Shown: one piece after another, positions 52,611 through 61,891 of the stretch | Position numbering within the stretch: the first letter of the stretch is position 1 | Layout: the number at the start of each line of letters is the position of its first letter | DNA from: Paenarthrobacter aurescens | GTDB taxonomy: Bacteria; Actinomycetota; Actinomycetes; Actinomycetales; Micrococcaceae | Assembly (NCBI RefSeq): GCF_041549525.1 | Contig: NZ_CP157456.1 | Location: 1,054,001 to 1,118,000 of the forward strand | Length of the DNA stretch: 64,000 bases | Direction of reading: 5' to 3' | Notes under the pieces: model-generated | The model's input: only the letters and a program-made list of their open reading frames with translations | Told to the model about the DNA's origin: nothing | Database searches by the model: none | Program-made: the position numbers and the translations under genes

Positions 52611-53786
52611 TCAGGGTTTGAGCACCACCTTGATGCAGCCGTCCTGCTTTTTCTGGAATTTCTCGTAGAGCGCGGGTGCGTCCTCCAGCCCTCCCGTGTG
52701 GGTGACCAGATGCATGACTCCCAGCGGATCGGCGTCGTCCTCTACCAAGGGGAGCAGGTCCTCAGTCCAACTGCGCACATTGCACTGTCCCATGCGGAGC
52801 TGAATTTGCTTGTCGAACATGGTCATGAGCGGCATCGGATCGGCCTGGCCACCGTAAACGCCGCTCAGAGAGACAGTCCCTCCGCGGCGGACAAGGTCCA
52901 CGGCGGTGTGAAGCGCAGCAAGCCTGTCAACGCTCATGGTCTCCATGGCTACCTGAGCAGGCTTGTCCGGGAGCAGGGAGACGGCCTTGTGGAGGAAGGA
53001 AGCAACCGGAGACCCGTGTGCCTCCATGCCAACGGCGTCCACCACGGAATCGGGGCCGCGGCCGAGAGTGTCCTCGCGAATCTGTGCGGCGACGGTTGAG
53101 CTGTAGTCCATGGTCTCTATGCCGTGAGCCTCCGCCATGGCGCGGCGTTCGGGTACGGGATCCACGCCAATCACCCGGAATGCCTTGTGGACGCCAATCC
53201 TTGCTGCGAATTGGCCAACGGGACCAAGTCCGAGCACGGCCAGTGTTCCACCCTGGGGCACATTGGCGTACTCCACTGCCTGCCATGCCGTGGGCAGGAT
53301 GTCCGAGAGGAACAAATAGCGCTCGTCCGGGGCGTCCGAGTCGATTTTGACGGGACCGTAATCAGCGAACGGAACACGCAGATACTGTGCCTGCCCTCCC
53401 GGGACGGAGCCGTAAAGCTCGGAATAGCCAAAGAGGGCCGCTCCTGAGCCCTTTTCTGTTACCTGCGTGGTTTCGCACTGCGACTGAAGGCCCTGATTGC
53501 ACATATAGCAATGGCCGCAGGAGATGTTGAACGGCACCACCACGCGGTCGCCCTTCTTGAGCCGGTGAACTCCGGAGCCCACTTCTTCCACGATTCCCAT
53601 GGGCTCGTGGCCAATCACATCACCTTTATGCATGTAGGGGCCAAGCACCTCGTAAAGGTGGAGGTCCGAGCCGCAAATAGCTGTGGAGGTGATGCGGACA
53701 ATCGCATCCGTCGGTTCCTGGATGGAGGGATCGGGGACGTCTTCGACGCTGACTGATCGCCGGCCTTGCCATGTCACTGCTTTCAC
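52611..53786 (-). CDS. Zinc-dependent alcohol dehydrogenase
   Basis: 391 aa from GTG 53786 (GGGAG 9 bases upstream); the frame extends 25 codons further with no ribosome site. MDR-fold: catalytic zinc ligands in TAICGSDLH and IGHEPMGIVEEV, structural zinc Cys set in CGHCYMCNQGLQSQC, nucleotide motif VLGLGPVGQFAA followed by DPVPERR (NAD-type acidic residue). Resembles glutathione-independent formaldehyde-dehydrogenase-like and other long-chain MDR enzymes. Substrate unknown. Converges with the SDR gene. Confidence 0.9.
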   Translation of the reverse strand: MKAVTWQGRRSVSVEDVPDPSIQEPTDAIVRITSTAICGSDLHLYEVLGPYMHKGDVIGHEPMGIVEEVGSGVHRLKKGDRVVVPFNISCGHCYMCNQGLQSQCETTQVTEKGSGAALFGYSELYGSVPGGQAQYLRVPFADYGPVKIDSDAPDERYLFLSDILPTAWQAVEYANVPQGGTLAVLGLGPVGQFAARIGVHKAFRVIGVDPVPERRAMAEAHGIETMDYSSTVAAQIREDTLGRGPDSVVDAVGMEAHGSPVASFLHKAVSLLPDKPAQVAMETMSVDRLAALHTAVDLVRRGGTVSLSGVYGGQADPMPLMTMFDKQIQLRMGQCNVRSWTEDLLPLVEDDADPLGVMHLVTHTGGLEDAPALYEKFQKKQDGCIKVVLKP

Positions 53787-53917
53787 GATTGGTACTCCCT
53801 GCGTTGCGGCTGGGTGGGTCCCTCGCTTCTGGAGACCTTTCCAGCGAAGCAGAGATGGCACGGACGCACAAGGCCGTTCAGCCTCGACACGTCCGTGGGG
53901 CGGGCCTACATTGAGCT

Positions 53918-54121
53918 ATGAGTGAAGAACCGAATCACACTGAAGAGACGCCGTCCAAAGCTTCCGCGCCGGAGGTTCCTGCCGCCGTCGAGCATGACGA
54001 CGGCGGTGCGGGCACGGGCGACTTCACCACCGAAGTGGACCCCACCTTTATCCCGGATGAAAGCGGGGAGACGCCGGACGGGAAACGGGCGAGGGAGCAT
54101 CCCGAAGCCACGGGAAGCTGA
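53918..54121 (+). CDS. Small acidic hypothetical protein
   Basis: 67 aa, ATG 53918, weak ribosome site. Mostly Glu, Asp, Pro, Thr and Ala (EETPSKASAPEVPAAVEHDD), probably disordered; ends in GKRAREHPEATGS. Acidic composition resembles the 63-aa protein at 16.7 kb but without shared motifs. A second frame over the same bases is more basic and looks like a shadow. Confidence 0.5.
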   Translation: MSEEPNHTEETPSKASAPEVPAAVEHDDGGAGTGDFTTEVDPTFIPDESGETPDGKRAREHPEATGS

Positions 54122-54286
54122 AAGTAATAAGTATCCTGATTATTAGTGTTAAGATTATTCGAAGGAAGGTGGCCTCCGGGCCACCATCGTTTGGAAATAT
54201 CCCAAGCAGGGTACATGCCTTATTACCCGAACACAGCGGGGCACCAGCGGCGCCCACACAAGCCGCTCACCAGGGAGGTAGCACAC

Positions 54287-54802
54287 ATGGATACAGGAAC
54301 ACTGGTACTGATCATCGTGCTGGCAGTGGTGGTCATCGCGGTCGTGATCGTGGCCGTTGTCATCGGGCGCCGCAAGAAGGCTGAAGTAAATCGCCACCGC
54401 GCAGAGGAACTGCGTGAGAAGGCGGCCGAAGAAGCCATCGGGGCACACCAGGCAAAAGCTGAGTCAGCGCAGGCCGAAGCCGCCGCGCTGCAAGCAGAAG
54501 TCGAAGCGAACCGGCTCCGCAGGGAAGCCGAACAGCACGCACACAAGGCCGGCGAGGCGCATGAGCGCGTGGAGGAACATCTGCGCCACGCGGACAAGCT
54601 GGATCCCAACGCCAACCCGGAGCGGACGCGGAACGCTGACCGGACGACGGATGCTGACCGGACGCCGGACGCGGGCCGGATGAGTGATGCCGATCGCGAT
54701 CGGTCCAACCTGGCTGAGGGGGAGCGGCTCACGCGCGACCGGAGTGCACGTGACGGCTCAGTCCGTGATGGGTCCGGCCGTGACGGTGATAGGAACCTAT
54801 AG
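54287..54802 (+). CDS. Single-pass membrane protein with coiled coil and Asp/Arg repeats
   Basis: 171 aa from ATG 54287 with GGGAGG upstream. One N-terminal TM helix (LVLIIVLAVVVIAVVIVAVV), then RRKKAEVNRHRAEELREKAA and a long Ala/Glu/Arg coiled coil (~30-110), ending in short tandem repeats of type DRTTDADRTPDAGRMSDADR. The C-terminal tail is highly charged. Family not recognised, although such proteins are common in Arthrobacter. Followed 27 bases later by an SIS-domain gene. Confidence 0.75.
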   Translation: MDTGTLVLIIVLAVVVIAVVIVAVVIGRRKKAEVNRHRAEELREKAAEEAIGAHQAKAESAQAEAAALQAEVEANRLRREAEQHAHKAGEAHERVEEHLRHADKLDPNANPERTRNADRTTDADRTPDAGRMSDADRDRSNLAEGERLTRDRSARDGSVRDGSGRDGDRNL

Positions 54803-54829
54803 TTTCAGCGGAGAAACGGAGGTAGGGAA

Positions 54830-55453
54830 GTGAGTATCGTGGTGAGGCGAACAGGTCAGGCGATGCGCTCCACGGGATCAAAGCCGAACCGGCATGCAGT
54901 GGATGTGGTTCTTGGGCACTTGGGCGAGATTGGCCCAGCCGTAGCAGCCCTCCGCCGGGAATCCTCAAGGCTTGCTGAATGGGGCGAAGAGTTGGCCCGC
55001 GTCAGGCTCAGGGGCGGCAGCGTGTTCGCCGCCGGCAGCGATGGATCATCCCACGAAGCGCAGAGGTTCACATCGGAACTGAACGCACATGACCCCGTGG
55101 ATGGGTCCGGATTCAAAGCCATCTCCATCACCAAAGGCGCATCCGGAGCGGATGGCTCCACCGGAAGCATGGGGGCTCAAATATCCAACCAGGTTCGCCG
55201 GGGTGACATTGTGGTCCTGCTCGCGGCCAAGGGTATTACCGAGGAACTCCGTGACGCTGCTGCCGCCGCAAAGTCCAAAGGCGCGCGTGTTTGGGCGCTC
55301 ACGGGCAAGGAATCCAAAGAGCTCGCCCAATCGGTCAACGAGGCCATCTGCATCGACACTGATCCTCCTCATGCTGAAGAGGCCCACCTTGTGGCCGTGT
55401 TGGCTCTCTGTGAGTGCTTCGAAGATGCCCTGAAGCACGTCCAGCCCGAGTAG
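54830..55453 (+). CDS. SIS-domain protein (phosphoheptose isomerase/GmhA-like)
   Basis: 207 aa, GTG 54830 preceded by GGAGG and 7 bases. SIS fold with VFAAGSDGSSHEAQRFTSEL, GMHA-type loop SMGAQISNQVRRGDIVVLLA, and ALTGKESKELAQSVNEAICI. Family members isomerise phosphosugars such as sedoheptulose 7-phosphate, or act as sugar-phosphate sensors. The catalytic residues of true GmhA could not be confirmed by eye. In the window it stands alone between a membrane protein and old yellow enzyme. Confidence 0.75.
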   Translation: MSIVVRRTGQAMRSTGSKPNRHAVDVVLGHLGEIGPAVAALRRESSRLAEWGEELARVRLRGGSVFAAGSDGSSHEAQRFTSELNAHDPVDGSGFKAISITKGASGADGSTGSMGAQISNQVRRGDIVVLLAAKGITEELRDAAAAAKSKGARVWALTGKESKELAQSVNEAICIDTDPPHAEEAHLVAVLALCECFEDALKHVQPE

Positions 55454-55590
55454 CCGTCCACGCCGCCTGTTCAAGGGCGAAGTGGCGGAGCCCGCCGCGG
55501 AACTCCTGTGATGTCCGCCTCTTTCGGAATAGTTGCAGACGCCATGCAGTTGCCCATGGTGAACGTGATTCATTCTGAAAGGAACCGCGC

Positions 55591-56661
55591 ATGCTGTTTT
55601 CCCCTCTGGCCCTCGGCGAGCTTGAACTGACCAACCGACTGGTGATGGCACCCTTGACGCGTCTTCGCGCAGGTCAGAACGGTGTGCCGGGCCCGCTGAT
55701 TGCCGAGCATTACCGGCAAAGGTCCTCCCTTGGGCTGATTGTCAGCGAGGGAACGTACCCAACACCTGCAGGCAAGTCCTACCCCGGGCAGCCTGGGCTT
55801 GTCACCGAGGAGCAAATCGCGGGCTGGAAGCAGGTCACTGATGCTGTTCACGCTGAGGACGGCCGCATCTTCGCCCAGATCATGCACGGCGGCCGTGTCT
55901 CGCACGCGGACATCACCGGAGGGCACGAGATCGTGGGCCCCAGCGCAGTTGCGATCGAGGGCGAGGTTCGCACACCCAACGGCAAGCAGCCCTACCCGGT
56001 GCCGCGTGAACTCCGCACTGATGAACTTCCGGCAGTGATCCAGGAGATTGTTACCGCTTCCAAAAACGCCATTGAGGCAGGTTTCGACGGCGTGGAACTT
56101 CACTCCGCCAACGGTTACCTGCTGCACGAGTTCCTTGCACCCAACTCAAACGTGCGCACGGACAGCTACGGCGGCTCCCCGGAGAACCGGGCTCGATTCG
56201 TGATCGAAGCCGTCAATGCAGTAGTTGAGGCACTCGGCGCCAACCGGGTTGGCATCCGTATTTCCCCCGAACACAATGTCCAGGGAATTGCCGAGACCGA
56301 CGCCGCTGACGTCCGCGCAAGTTATGAGGTGCTGGTGGAAACCATCGCTCCGCTGAACCTGGCCTACTTGAGCATCCTCCACCATGACCCCAAGAGCGCC
56401 CTGGTGCAGGACCTCCGTGTGCGTTTCAACGGCACGTTCCTGGTGAATACCGGCTTCAGCGAAATCACCACCCGTGACGAAGCTTTCGCGATCATCGAAG
56501 ACGGACTGGCTGACGCCGTGGTGGTTGGCCGCCCCGCCATCGCCAACCCCGATCTCGCCCGCCGCTGGCGCGAGAGCTTGCCGCTCAACGAGCCGGACGC
56601 GTCCACCTTCTATGCCGACGGCGCCGAGGGATACACCGACTACCCGTTCTACGCCAACTAA
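55591..56661 (+). CDS. Old yellow enzyme family alkene reductase (NADH:flavin oxidoreductase)
   Basis: 356 aa, ATG 55591 with GAAAGGAAC just upstream. FMN-binding TIM barrel of the OYE family: MAPLTRLRAGQNGVPGP, QIMHGGRVSHADI, and substrate site GFDGVELHSANGYLLHEFLA, then RTDSYGGSPENRARF. It reduces activated C=C bonds or nitro esters with NAD(P)H (NemA/XenA-like). A family A palindrome lies 13 bases after the stop. Confidence 0.93.
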   Translation: MLFSPLALGELELTNRLVMAPLTRLRAGQNGVPGPLIAEHYRQRSSLGLIVSEGTYPTPAGKSYPGQPGLVTEEQIAGWKQVTDAVHAEDGRIFAQIMHGGRVSHADITGGHEIVGPSAVAIEGEVRTPNGKQPYPVPRELRTDELPAVIQEIVTASKNAIEAGFDGVELHSANGYLLHEFLAPNSNVRTDSYGGSPENRARFVIEAVNAVVEALGANRVGIRISPEHNVQGIAETDAADVRASYEVLVETIAPLNLAYLSILHHDPKSALVQDLRVRFNGTFLVNTGFSEITTRDEAFAIIEDGLADAVVVGRPAIANPDLARRWRESLPLNEPDASTFYADGAEGYTDYPFYAN

Positions 56662-56673
56662 GCACAGCCCACC

Positions 56674-56733
56674 GTTTTTCGTACAGATAACGCCCTGAAG
56701 AGGCGTCTTTGAGGGCCTTAGCTGTACAAAAAC
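56674..56733. repeat. Family A palindromic repeat, copy 3
   Basis: 60 bases, arms GTTTTTCGTACAG and CTGTACAAAAAC with one extra C, inner half GCCCTGAAGAGG / AGGGCC region less conserved. Between the old yellow enzyme stop and the gntR promoter. Confidence 0.85.
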
Positions 56734-56773
56734 TTTCGACGTCGGCACTCACTTGAGTGCCGACGTCGTGCGT

Positions 56774-56783
56774 TCCTATAGGA
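56774..56783. promoter_or_regulatory. Candidate GntR operator O1
   Basis: 10-base perfect palindrome TCCTATAGGA located 8 bases before the gntR start (56792). The identical palindrome occurs at 57610-57619 before the catabolic operon. Confidence 0.7.
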
Positions 56784-56791
56784 TTTGTGGC

Positions 56792-57490
56792 ATGGCTGAT
56801 CCTTCCCCGTCCGCTGCCCGCGCTGGCTTCCCCGTCAGCCGCCAAGTGCTGGCCGACCACGTCTACGAGGCGCTCCTTGAGTGGCTCATGGATGGTCGTC
56901 TGGAACCCGGGGCCGCTGTGAGCATCGACGGGATGGCGCGGGACCTTGATGTTTCGCCCACTCCGGTACGCGAAGCATTGGCGCGTTTGGAGCACACGGG
57001 AATGGTGCGGCGCGTGGCGCTGAAGGGGTACCGGGTTGCTCCGGTCTTTACCCGGGAAGACTTCGCCCAGCTCATGGAAGCCCGGCTCTCCATTGAGCCA
57101 GTCAACGCCCGGCTTGCTTGTTCACGGATGACCCCCGATGGTTTGGACGCCTTGAAGCAAGCCGTGGAAGACCTGAAGACTGCTCCCAGGGGTGGAACGT
57201 TTGCTGAATACCGCAGTTACCTTGAAGCAGATGAGCGCTTCCACCAACTTATAGCCGCCCAGGCCAATAATCAGTTCCTGCTCGCGGCCTACAACACCCT
57301 GGGCGGGCAGATCCAGCGATTCCGATTGTTCGGGGGAGTGGGCATCACCGACGCCGAGCAAGCAATCGCTGAGCACCAGGCCGTGCTGGACGCCATGACC
57401 AGCGGGGAGCCTGAGAAAGCCGCCGCCATGATGGTGGCTCACGTGGAGAACGTCCGCGGCCGGGCCATGGCCGACGCGCCGGAGGACTAG
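56792..57490 (+). CDS. GntR-family regulator, FCD (FadR) subfamily
   Basis: 232 aa from ATG 56792; an upstream in-frame ATG at 56753 would put the operator inside the gene and has no ribosome site. N-terminal winged HTH (~15-75: VSRQVLADHVYEALLEWLMD, then LDVSPTPVREALARLEHTG), C-terminal FCD helical ligand domain with metal-type positions (EADERFHQLI, IAEHQAVLDAMTSGEPE). Such regulators respond to sugar acids or other organic acids. The divergent/upstream arrangement and duplicated operators indicate that it controls the following operon. Confidence 0.92.
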   Translation: MADPSPSAARAGFPVSRQVLADHVYEALLEWLMDGRLEPGAAVSIDGMARDLDVSPTPVREALARLEHTGMVRRVALKGYRVAPVFTREDFAQLMEARLSIEPVNARLACSRMTPDGLDALKQAVEDLKTAPRGGTFAEYRSYLEADERFHQLIAAQANNQFLLAAYNTLGGQIQRFRLFGGVGITDAEQAIAEHQAVLDAMTSGEPEKAAAMMVAHVENVRGRAMADAPED

Positions 57491-57584
57491 GCCGCGCGCC
57501 TGGACAAAGCTGCACCGCCACAAATATGACCCCCTTCACACCAATATGTATGACATATAGGATCTAGGAAGTTTCCCAAAAGGG

Positions 57585-57619
57585 TTGACAGCATGAGCCG
57601 ATTCGTAAATCCTATAGGA
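57585..57619 (+). promoter_or_regulatory. Promoter and operator O2 of the sugar-acid operon
   Basis: TTGACA at 57585-57590 is a perfect -35 box. A -10-like TAAATC at 57606 overlaps the palindrome TCCTATAGGA (57610-57619), identical to O1. A partial site ATATAGGATC occurs at 57556. Repression by steric occlusion is expected. Confidence 0.65.
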
Positions 57620-57647
57620 AACAGGATTCCACGAAGGAGTGATCATC

Positions 57648-58649
57648 ATGGCGTACACCGCCGAGAATTGGCCCATTACCGCGGCCCTCCTGCAGTTCCC
57701 GGGCACCGATGCCGCGGGTCACCACGTCAACGACGCCGATGCTTCCGTTTGGGCCTCTGTCCTCCAGGAAGTGATGGATGCAGGTTTCGCAAACGCAGAC
57801 CTCACCGACAGCTGGGTCCGCCCGGGTGACCTCAGCAAAGAGCGCCTGGTCGAGTTCAAGCAGACGGCTGACGAAGTGGGCATTGGCGTTCCGGTCATCT
57901 CAGCAATTCGCCGCAGCGTCATCCACGCCACGGACTGGGCCGACAACCTGGCTTACAGCCACCGCACCATTGACGCCGCGGCCGAGCTTGGCTGTGAAGT
58001 AGTCTCCTTCGGGCTGCACCAGGCAATCACCCCGGAGCAGCAGAAACAGCTGTGGTTCTGGACCGTGGAGGGCTACAAGGATCCCGTGGGGGATAAGGAA
58101 GCATGGGGCAACGCGGTCTCGAGGATCCGTGAACTGGGAAAGCACGCAGCTGAAGCCGGCATCCTGATCTCCTTGGAAATGTACGAGGACACCTACCTCG
58201 GCACAGCTGATTCCTCGGTGCAACTGGTCCAGGACATCGGCCTGGACAACGTTGGCTTGAACCCGGACCTCGGAAATCTGATCCGGCTGCACCGGCCCAT
58301 TGAGGACTGGCGCGAGATGGTGGCAAAGACCCTCCCGTACTCCAACTACTGGCACATGAAGAACTACATCCGGGACGAAGACGTGGCCCGCGATAGCTAC
58401 ATCACCATGCCGGCCCCAATGGAGAGCGGGCTCATCAACTACCGTGAGGCCTTCAAGTTCGCCTTGTCGGTAGGCTTCCAGGGCATCCTTTGCACCGAGC
58501 ACTACGGCGGGGACGGCCTCAGCGTCACGGCGAGCAACCAGGACTACCTCCGCCGGCACGTCCTGCCGAAGACTGACGGCTACCAACTCGGCACGAGCCA
58601 GGTAGCCCAGGTACGCCAGGTACCGGCAACCCAGCTCGCAGGAGTCTAG
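57648..58649 (+). CDS. Sugar phosphate isomerase/epimerase-type TIM-barrel enzyme
   Basis: 333 aa from ATG 57648 with GAAGGAG 8 bases before. AP-endonuclease-2-type TIM barrel: GILISLEMYEDTYLG supplies a metal-ligand Glu, followed by NVGLNPDLGNLIRLHRP, WHMKNYIRDE and LCTEHYGGDG. Members are isomerases, epimerases, dehydratases or decarboxylases with a divalent metal. In this operon the enzyme could be a 3-oxo-sugar-acid decarboxylase making erythrulose, or a tetrulose-phosphate isomerase; sequence alone does not decide. Confidence 0.85.
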   Translation: MAYTAENWPITAALLQFPGTDAAGHHVNDADASVWASVLQEVMDAGFANADLTDSWVRPGDLSKERLVEFKQTADEVGIGVPVISAIRRSVIHATDWADNLAYSHRTIDAAAELGCEVVSFGLHQAITPEQQKQLWFWTVEGYKDPVGDKEAWGNAVSRIRELGKHAAEAGILISLEMYEDTYLGTADSSVQLVQDIGLDNVGLNPDLGNLIRLHRPIEDWREMVAKTLPYSNYWHMKNYIRDEDVARDSYITMPAPMESGLINYREAFKFALSVGFQGILCTEHYGGDGLSVTASNQDYLRRHVLPKTDGYQLGTSQVAQVRQVPATQLAGV

Positions 58650-58653
58650 GAAA

Positions 58654-60408
58654 ATGACACAGATTTTCGACAACCCGGCAGACTTTGCCGACGACGCGTT
58701 GGACGGTTTCGTCGCCGCCAACCGCGGCTACGTTGCCCGCGTTGACGGTGGAGTGGTCCGCTCCACCGAAGTCCCTGCCGGACAAGTTGCCCTGGTGGTG
58801 GGCGGCGGCTCAGGACACTACCCGGCCTTCGCAGGGCTTGTTGGCCCAGGCCTGGCAACCGGCTCCGCCTGCGGCAACATGTTCGCTTCCCCGGCGGCGG
58901 GCCAGGTGTACCGCGTAGCGAAGGCAGCCAACGCCGGCGGGGGAGTCCTGCTCAGCTACGGCAACTACGCCGGCGACGTCCTCCACTTCGGCCAAGCACA
59001 GCTGCGGCTCAACGCCGAGGGCATCGAAACCCGCACGGTTACCGTCACAGATGACATCGCCAGTGCGCCGATCGAGCAACTCGAGAAGCGTCGGGGCATC
59101 GCGGGCGACCTGACAGTTTTCAAGATTGCCGGAGCCGCCGCAGAGGCGGGACTGAACCTTGACGACGTCGAGCGCCTGGCCATCAAGACCAACTACCGGA
59201 CGCGCTCGCTGGGTGTGGCCTTTGACGGTTGCACGCTCCCTGGCGCCAAAGATCCGCTGTTCCATGTTCCGGCCGGGCAGATGTCGCTCGGGCTCGGGAT
59301 CCACGGGGAGCCGGGCATCTCCGAGCACCCCATGCCCACCGCCTCCGAGCTTGCGGAGCTGTTGGTCACCAAGCTGCTCAACGACAAGCCGGAGGACGCC
59401 GGCAACCGCGCGGTGGTGATCGTCAACGGCCTTGGCACGGTGAAGTACGACGAACTGTTCCTGCTGTTCGGAAAGATCGAGAAGCTGCTCACCGCTGCCG
59501 GGATCACCGTTGTTGAGCCCGAATGCGGCGAGCTGGTGACCAGCCTGGACATGTCCGGACTTTCGCTGACGCTGCTGTGGCTGGATGACGAGCTCGAGCA
59601 GTATTGGGCTGCGCCGGCTGACACTCCGGCGTTCCGCAAGGGCAGTATGTCGCCCCGCGCGCCCCGCACCGAGGAAGCCGCGGACGACGCCGATACAGCC
59701 GACGTCCAAGAGCCCACCGCTGCAGCGGCTGAACTCGGGCGGCAGGCCGTGGCCATCCTCGCCCAGGTGCGTGACGTCGTCGTCGAGCATGAAGAGGAGC
59801 TCGGCAAGTTGGACGCGATCGCCGGCGACGGTGACCACGGCATCGGCATGCGGCGCGGTGTGGATGCTGCCGCTGCGGCAGGCGAAGCAGCTGCCGGTTC
59901 TTCTGTTGCACACATCCTGACTCAGGCCGGGGAAGCCTGGAGTGAGCGGGCCGGTGGAACGTCAGGAGCGCTGTGGGGATCCGCGGTGATCGCGGCCGGG
60001 TTGTCGCTGGGCAACCGCGACGCGTATACCTCGGACGATGCCGCGGAAGCTGTGAAGGCTTTTGTCCGCGCCATCACCGAACTCGGCAAAGCCGATCCCG
60101 GGGACAAAACCATGGTGGACGCGCTCCTGCCGTTCCGGGACACGTTCCTCACAGAGCTCGACGGCGGTGCTCCCGTTGACCGGGCCTTGGCAGTTGCCGC
60201 TGCGGCAGCAGAGTCCGCTGCCGCGAAGACAGCTGAACTCCGGCCGCTCAAGGGCCGGGCACGTCCCCTCGCGGAAAAGAGTATCGGCCACCCTGATCCC
60301 GGCGCCGTGTCCTTTGGCTTGATCGCCGCCAGGATTTCGCACTTTATTGATTCACAACTGGCCTCCGCTTCTTCAGCGGCACCGGCCGGAAACGGAGCCC
60401 GAGCATGA
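58654..60408 (+). CDS. Dihydroxyacetone/erythrulose kinase, DhaK-DhaL fusion
   Basis: 584 aa, 4 bases after the TIM-barrel gene. DhaK domain (1-~335) with [30 protein letters not shown] and the substrate-binding His in [16 protein letters not shown]. DhaL domain (~370-575) with Mg-ATP motif [16 protein letters not shown] and [16 protein letters not shown]-dependent kinase of the DAK family. Related fusions phosphorylate dihydroxyacetone, glyceraldehyde or erythrulose. Neighbouring RpiB-type isomerase makes D-erythrulose 4-phosphate the most economical product. ATGA overlap with the next gene. Confidence 0.92.
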   Translation: MTQIFDNPADFADDALDGFVAANRGYVARVDGGVVRSTEVPAGQVALVVGGGSGHYPAFAGLVGPGLATGSACGNMFASPAAGQVYRVAKAANAGGGVLLSYGNYAGDVLHFGQAQLRLNAEGIETRTVTVTDDIASAPIEQLEKRRGIAGDLTVFKIAGAAAEAGLNLDDVERLAIKTNYRTRSLGVAFDGCTLPGAKDPLFHVPAGQMSLGLGIHGEPGISEHPMPTASELAELLVTKLLNDKPEDAGNRAVVIVNGLGTVKYDELFLLFGKIEKLLTAAGITVVEPECGELVTSLDMSGLSLTLLWLDDELEQYWAAPADTPAFRKGSMSPRAPRTEEAADDADTADVQEPTAAAAELGRQAVAILAQVRDVVVEHEEELGKLDAIAGDGDHGIGMRRGVDAAAAAGEAAAGSSVAHILTQAGEAWSERAGGTSGALWGSAVIAAGLSLGNRDAYTSDDAAEAVKAFVRAITELGKADPGDKTMVDALLPFRDTFLTELDGGAPVDRALAVAAAAAESAAAKTAELRPLKGRARPLAEKSIGHPDPGAVSFGLIAARISHFIDSQLASASSAAPAGNGARA

Positions 60409-60887
60409 GCAACAACCCAGGCTGGCGCATTGTCGTCGGCAATGATGAAGCCGGAGTGGAGTACAAGAACGCGTTGAAAGAGTTGCTGCAGGCAGACCCC
60501 CGAGTGGCCTCAGTGACCGACGTCGGCGTTGGCTTCAACGATTCCACCGCCTACCCGCATGTTGCCGTGGACGCGGCCCGCAAAGTCGCTGAAGGTGAAG
60601 CAGACCGGGCCCTGTTGATCTGCGGCACTGGACTCGGAGTGGCCATCGCGGCCAACAAGGTCCCCGGAATCCGCGCCGTCACAGCCCACGACAGCTACTC
60701 CGTTGAACGGTCCGTCCTCAGCAACAACGCCCAGGTACTCACGCTGGGCCAGCGGGTGATTGGCTTGGAACTGGCCAAAAAGCTCGTAGGGGAGTGGCTC
60801 GACCACCGCTTCGATCAAAGCTCATCTTCCGCCGCCAAGGTGGACGCCATCTGCTCCTACGAGCCCGACTACACGAAGGCAGTCTGA
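60405..60887 (+). CDS. RpiB-type ribose/erythrulose-phosphate isomerase
   Basis: 160 aa, ATGA overlap with the kinase. Family signatures: [13 protein letters not shown], active-site Cys in [39 protein letters not shown] and [10 protein letters not shown]. RpiB proteins interconvert aldose and ketose phosphates. In kinase-RpiB pairs of the tetritol pathways described in mycobacteria they act on D-erythrulose 4-phosphate, giving D-erythrose 4-phosphate for the pentose-phosphate pathway. That substrate is inferred from context here. Confidence 0.9.
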   Translation: MSNNPGWRIVVGNDEAGVEYKNALKELLQADPRVASVTDVGVGFNDSTAYPHVAVDAARKVAEGEADRALLICGTGLGVAIAANKVPGIRAVTAHDSYSVERSVLSNNAQVLTLGQRVIGLELAKKLVGEWLDHRFDQSSSSAAKVDAICSYEPDYTKAV

Positions 60888-60889
60888 TC

Positions 60890-61870
60890 ATGACCAATCC
60901 TGAAGTTACCCAAAGCGCCCAAGCCCGGAAGATCGCCGTCGTAGGCTCCGGCTACATGGGCGGCGGCATCGCCCAGGTGCTGGCGCTTGGCGGCGCACGT
61001 GTTGCCCTTGCCGATGTTTCCGCCGAAGTAGCGCAGAAGAACTTCGACCGTTTGCTGGTGGAATCGGATCAGTTCATCGCGGATGGGCTTTTCCCGGAGG
61101 GGTCCACCGAGATCCTCAAGCAAAACCTGTGGGCTGCCAAGGACATTGAGGAAGCTGTAGCGGACGCGGACTTTATTGAGGAATGTGTTCCGGAGGTCCT
61201 GGAAATCAAGCACCAGTCCTTGGCGCGGATCAGCGCTGCGGCCCGCACTGATGCTGTGATCGGCTCCAACACGTCCACCATTTCCATCGCCGCCCTCGCC
61301 GAAGCCGTCACCCATCCGGAACGCTTCCTGGGTGTGCACTTCTCCAACCCCTCGCCGTTCATTCCCGGTGTGGAGATCATCCCTCACGCCGAGACGTCCG
61401 CAGCAACCGTGGCAGCATCGCGCGAGCTGGTGCACGCAGCCGGCAAGCAGTCCGCCGTCGTCAAGGACGTCACCGGTTTCGTACTGAACCGCCTCCAGTA
61501 CGCGCTGTTCCACGAGGCAGCGCAGCTGGTGGAGCAGGGCATCGCAACAGCGGACGACGTCGACACCCTGGTCCGTACGACGTTCGGCTTCCGCTTGCCG
61601 TTCTTCGGCCCCTTTGCCATCGCCGATATGGCCGGCCTGGACGTCTACAACTTCTGCTACAAGTCGCTGCAAACGGGGTTCCCGGAACGATTCGCGACGC
61701 CGAAGATCCTCTCGGACCTGGTGGAAGCCGGCAAGCTCGGCACCAAGACCGGCGCGGGCTTCCTTAACGTTCCCGCAGAGCGGACCCCGGAACTGATCGC
61801 CTACCGCAACAAGGCCTACGTTGCCATGCAGAAGCTCATTGAAGAGCTTGGCCCGGCCCCCATCAACTAA
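60890..61870 (+). CDS. 3-hydroxyacyl-CoA-dehydrogenase-type hydroxyacid dehydrogenase
   Basis: 326 aa from ATG 60890, 2 bases after rpiB-type gene. NAD-binding VVGSGYMGGGIAQVLALGGA, IGSNTSTISIAAL, catalytic His region GVHFSNPSPFIPGVEIIPH, and the C-terminal 3HCDH domain (DVTGFVLNRLQYALFHEAAQ, GTKTGAGFLNVP). The family includes 3-hydroxybutyryl-CoA dehydrogenases but also L-gulonate/L-carnitine-type hydroxyacid dehydrogenases. Within a carbohydrate operon with no CoA enzymes, oxidation of a sugar acid at C3 is more likely. Confidence 0.85.
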   Translation: MTNPEVTQSAQARKIAVVGSGYMGGGIAQVLALGGARVALADVSAEVAQKNFDRLLVESDQFIADGLFPEGSTEILKQNLWAAKDIEEAVADADFIEECVPEVLEIKHQSLARISAAARTDAVIGSNTSTISIAALAEAVTHPERFLGVHFSNPSPFIPGVEIIPHAETSAATVAASRELVHAAGKQSAVVKDVTGFVLNRLQYALFHEAAQLVEQGIATADDVDTLVRTTFGFRLPFFGPFAIADMAGLDVYNFCYKSLQTGFPERFATPKILSDLVEAGKLGTKTGAGFLNVPAERTPELIAYRNKAYVAMQKLIEELGPAPIN

Positions 61871-61891
61871 GACTTCATAGGAGACAATCAC

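Noticed and set aside
53922..54146. Basic 74-codon frame overlapping the small acidic gene at 53.9 kb
   Set aside because: Arg/Pro-rich shadow of the acidic frame, with no ribosome site.
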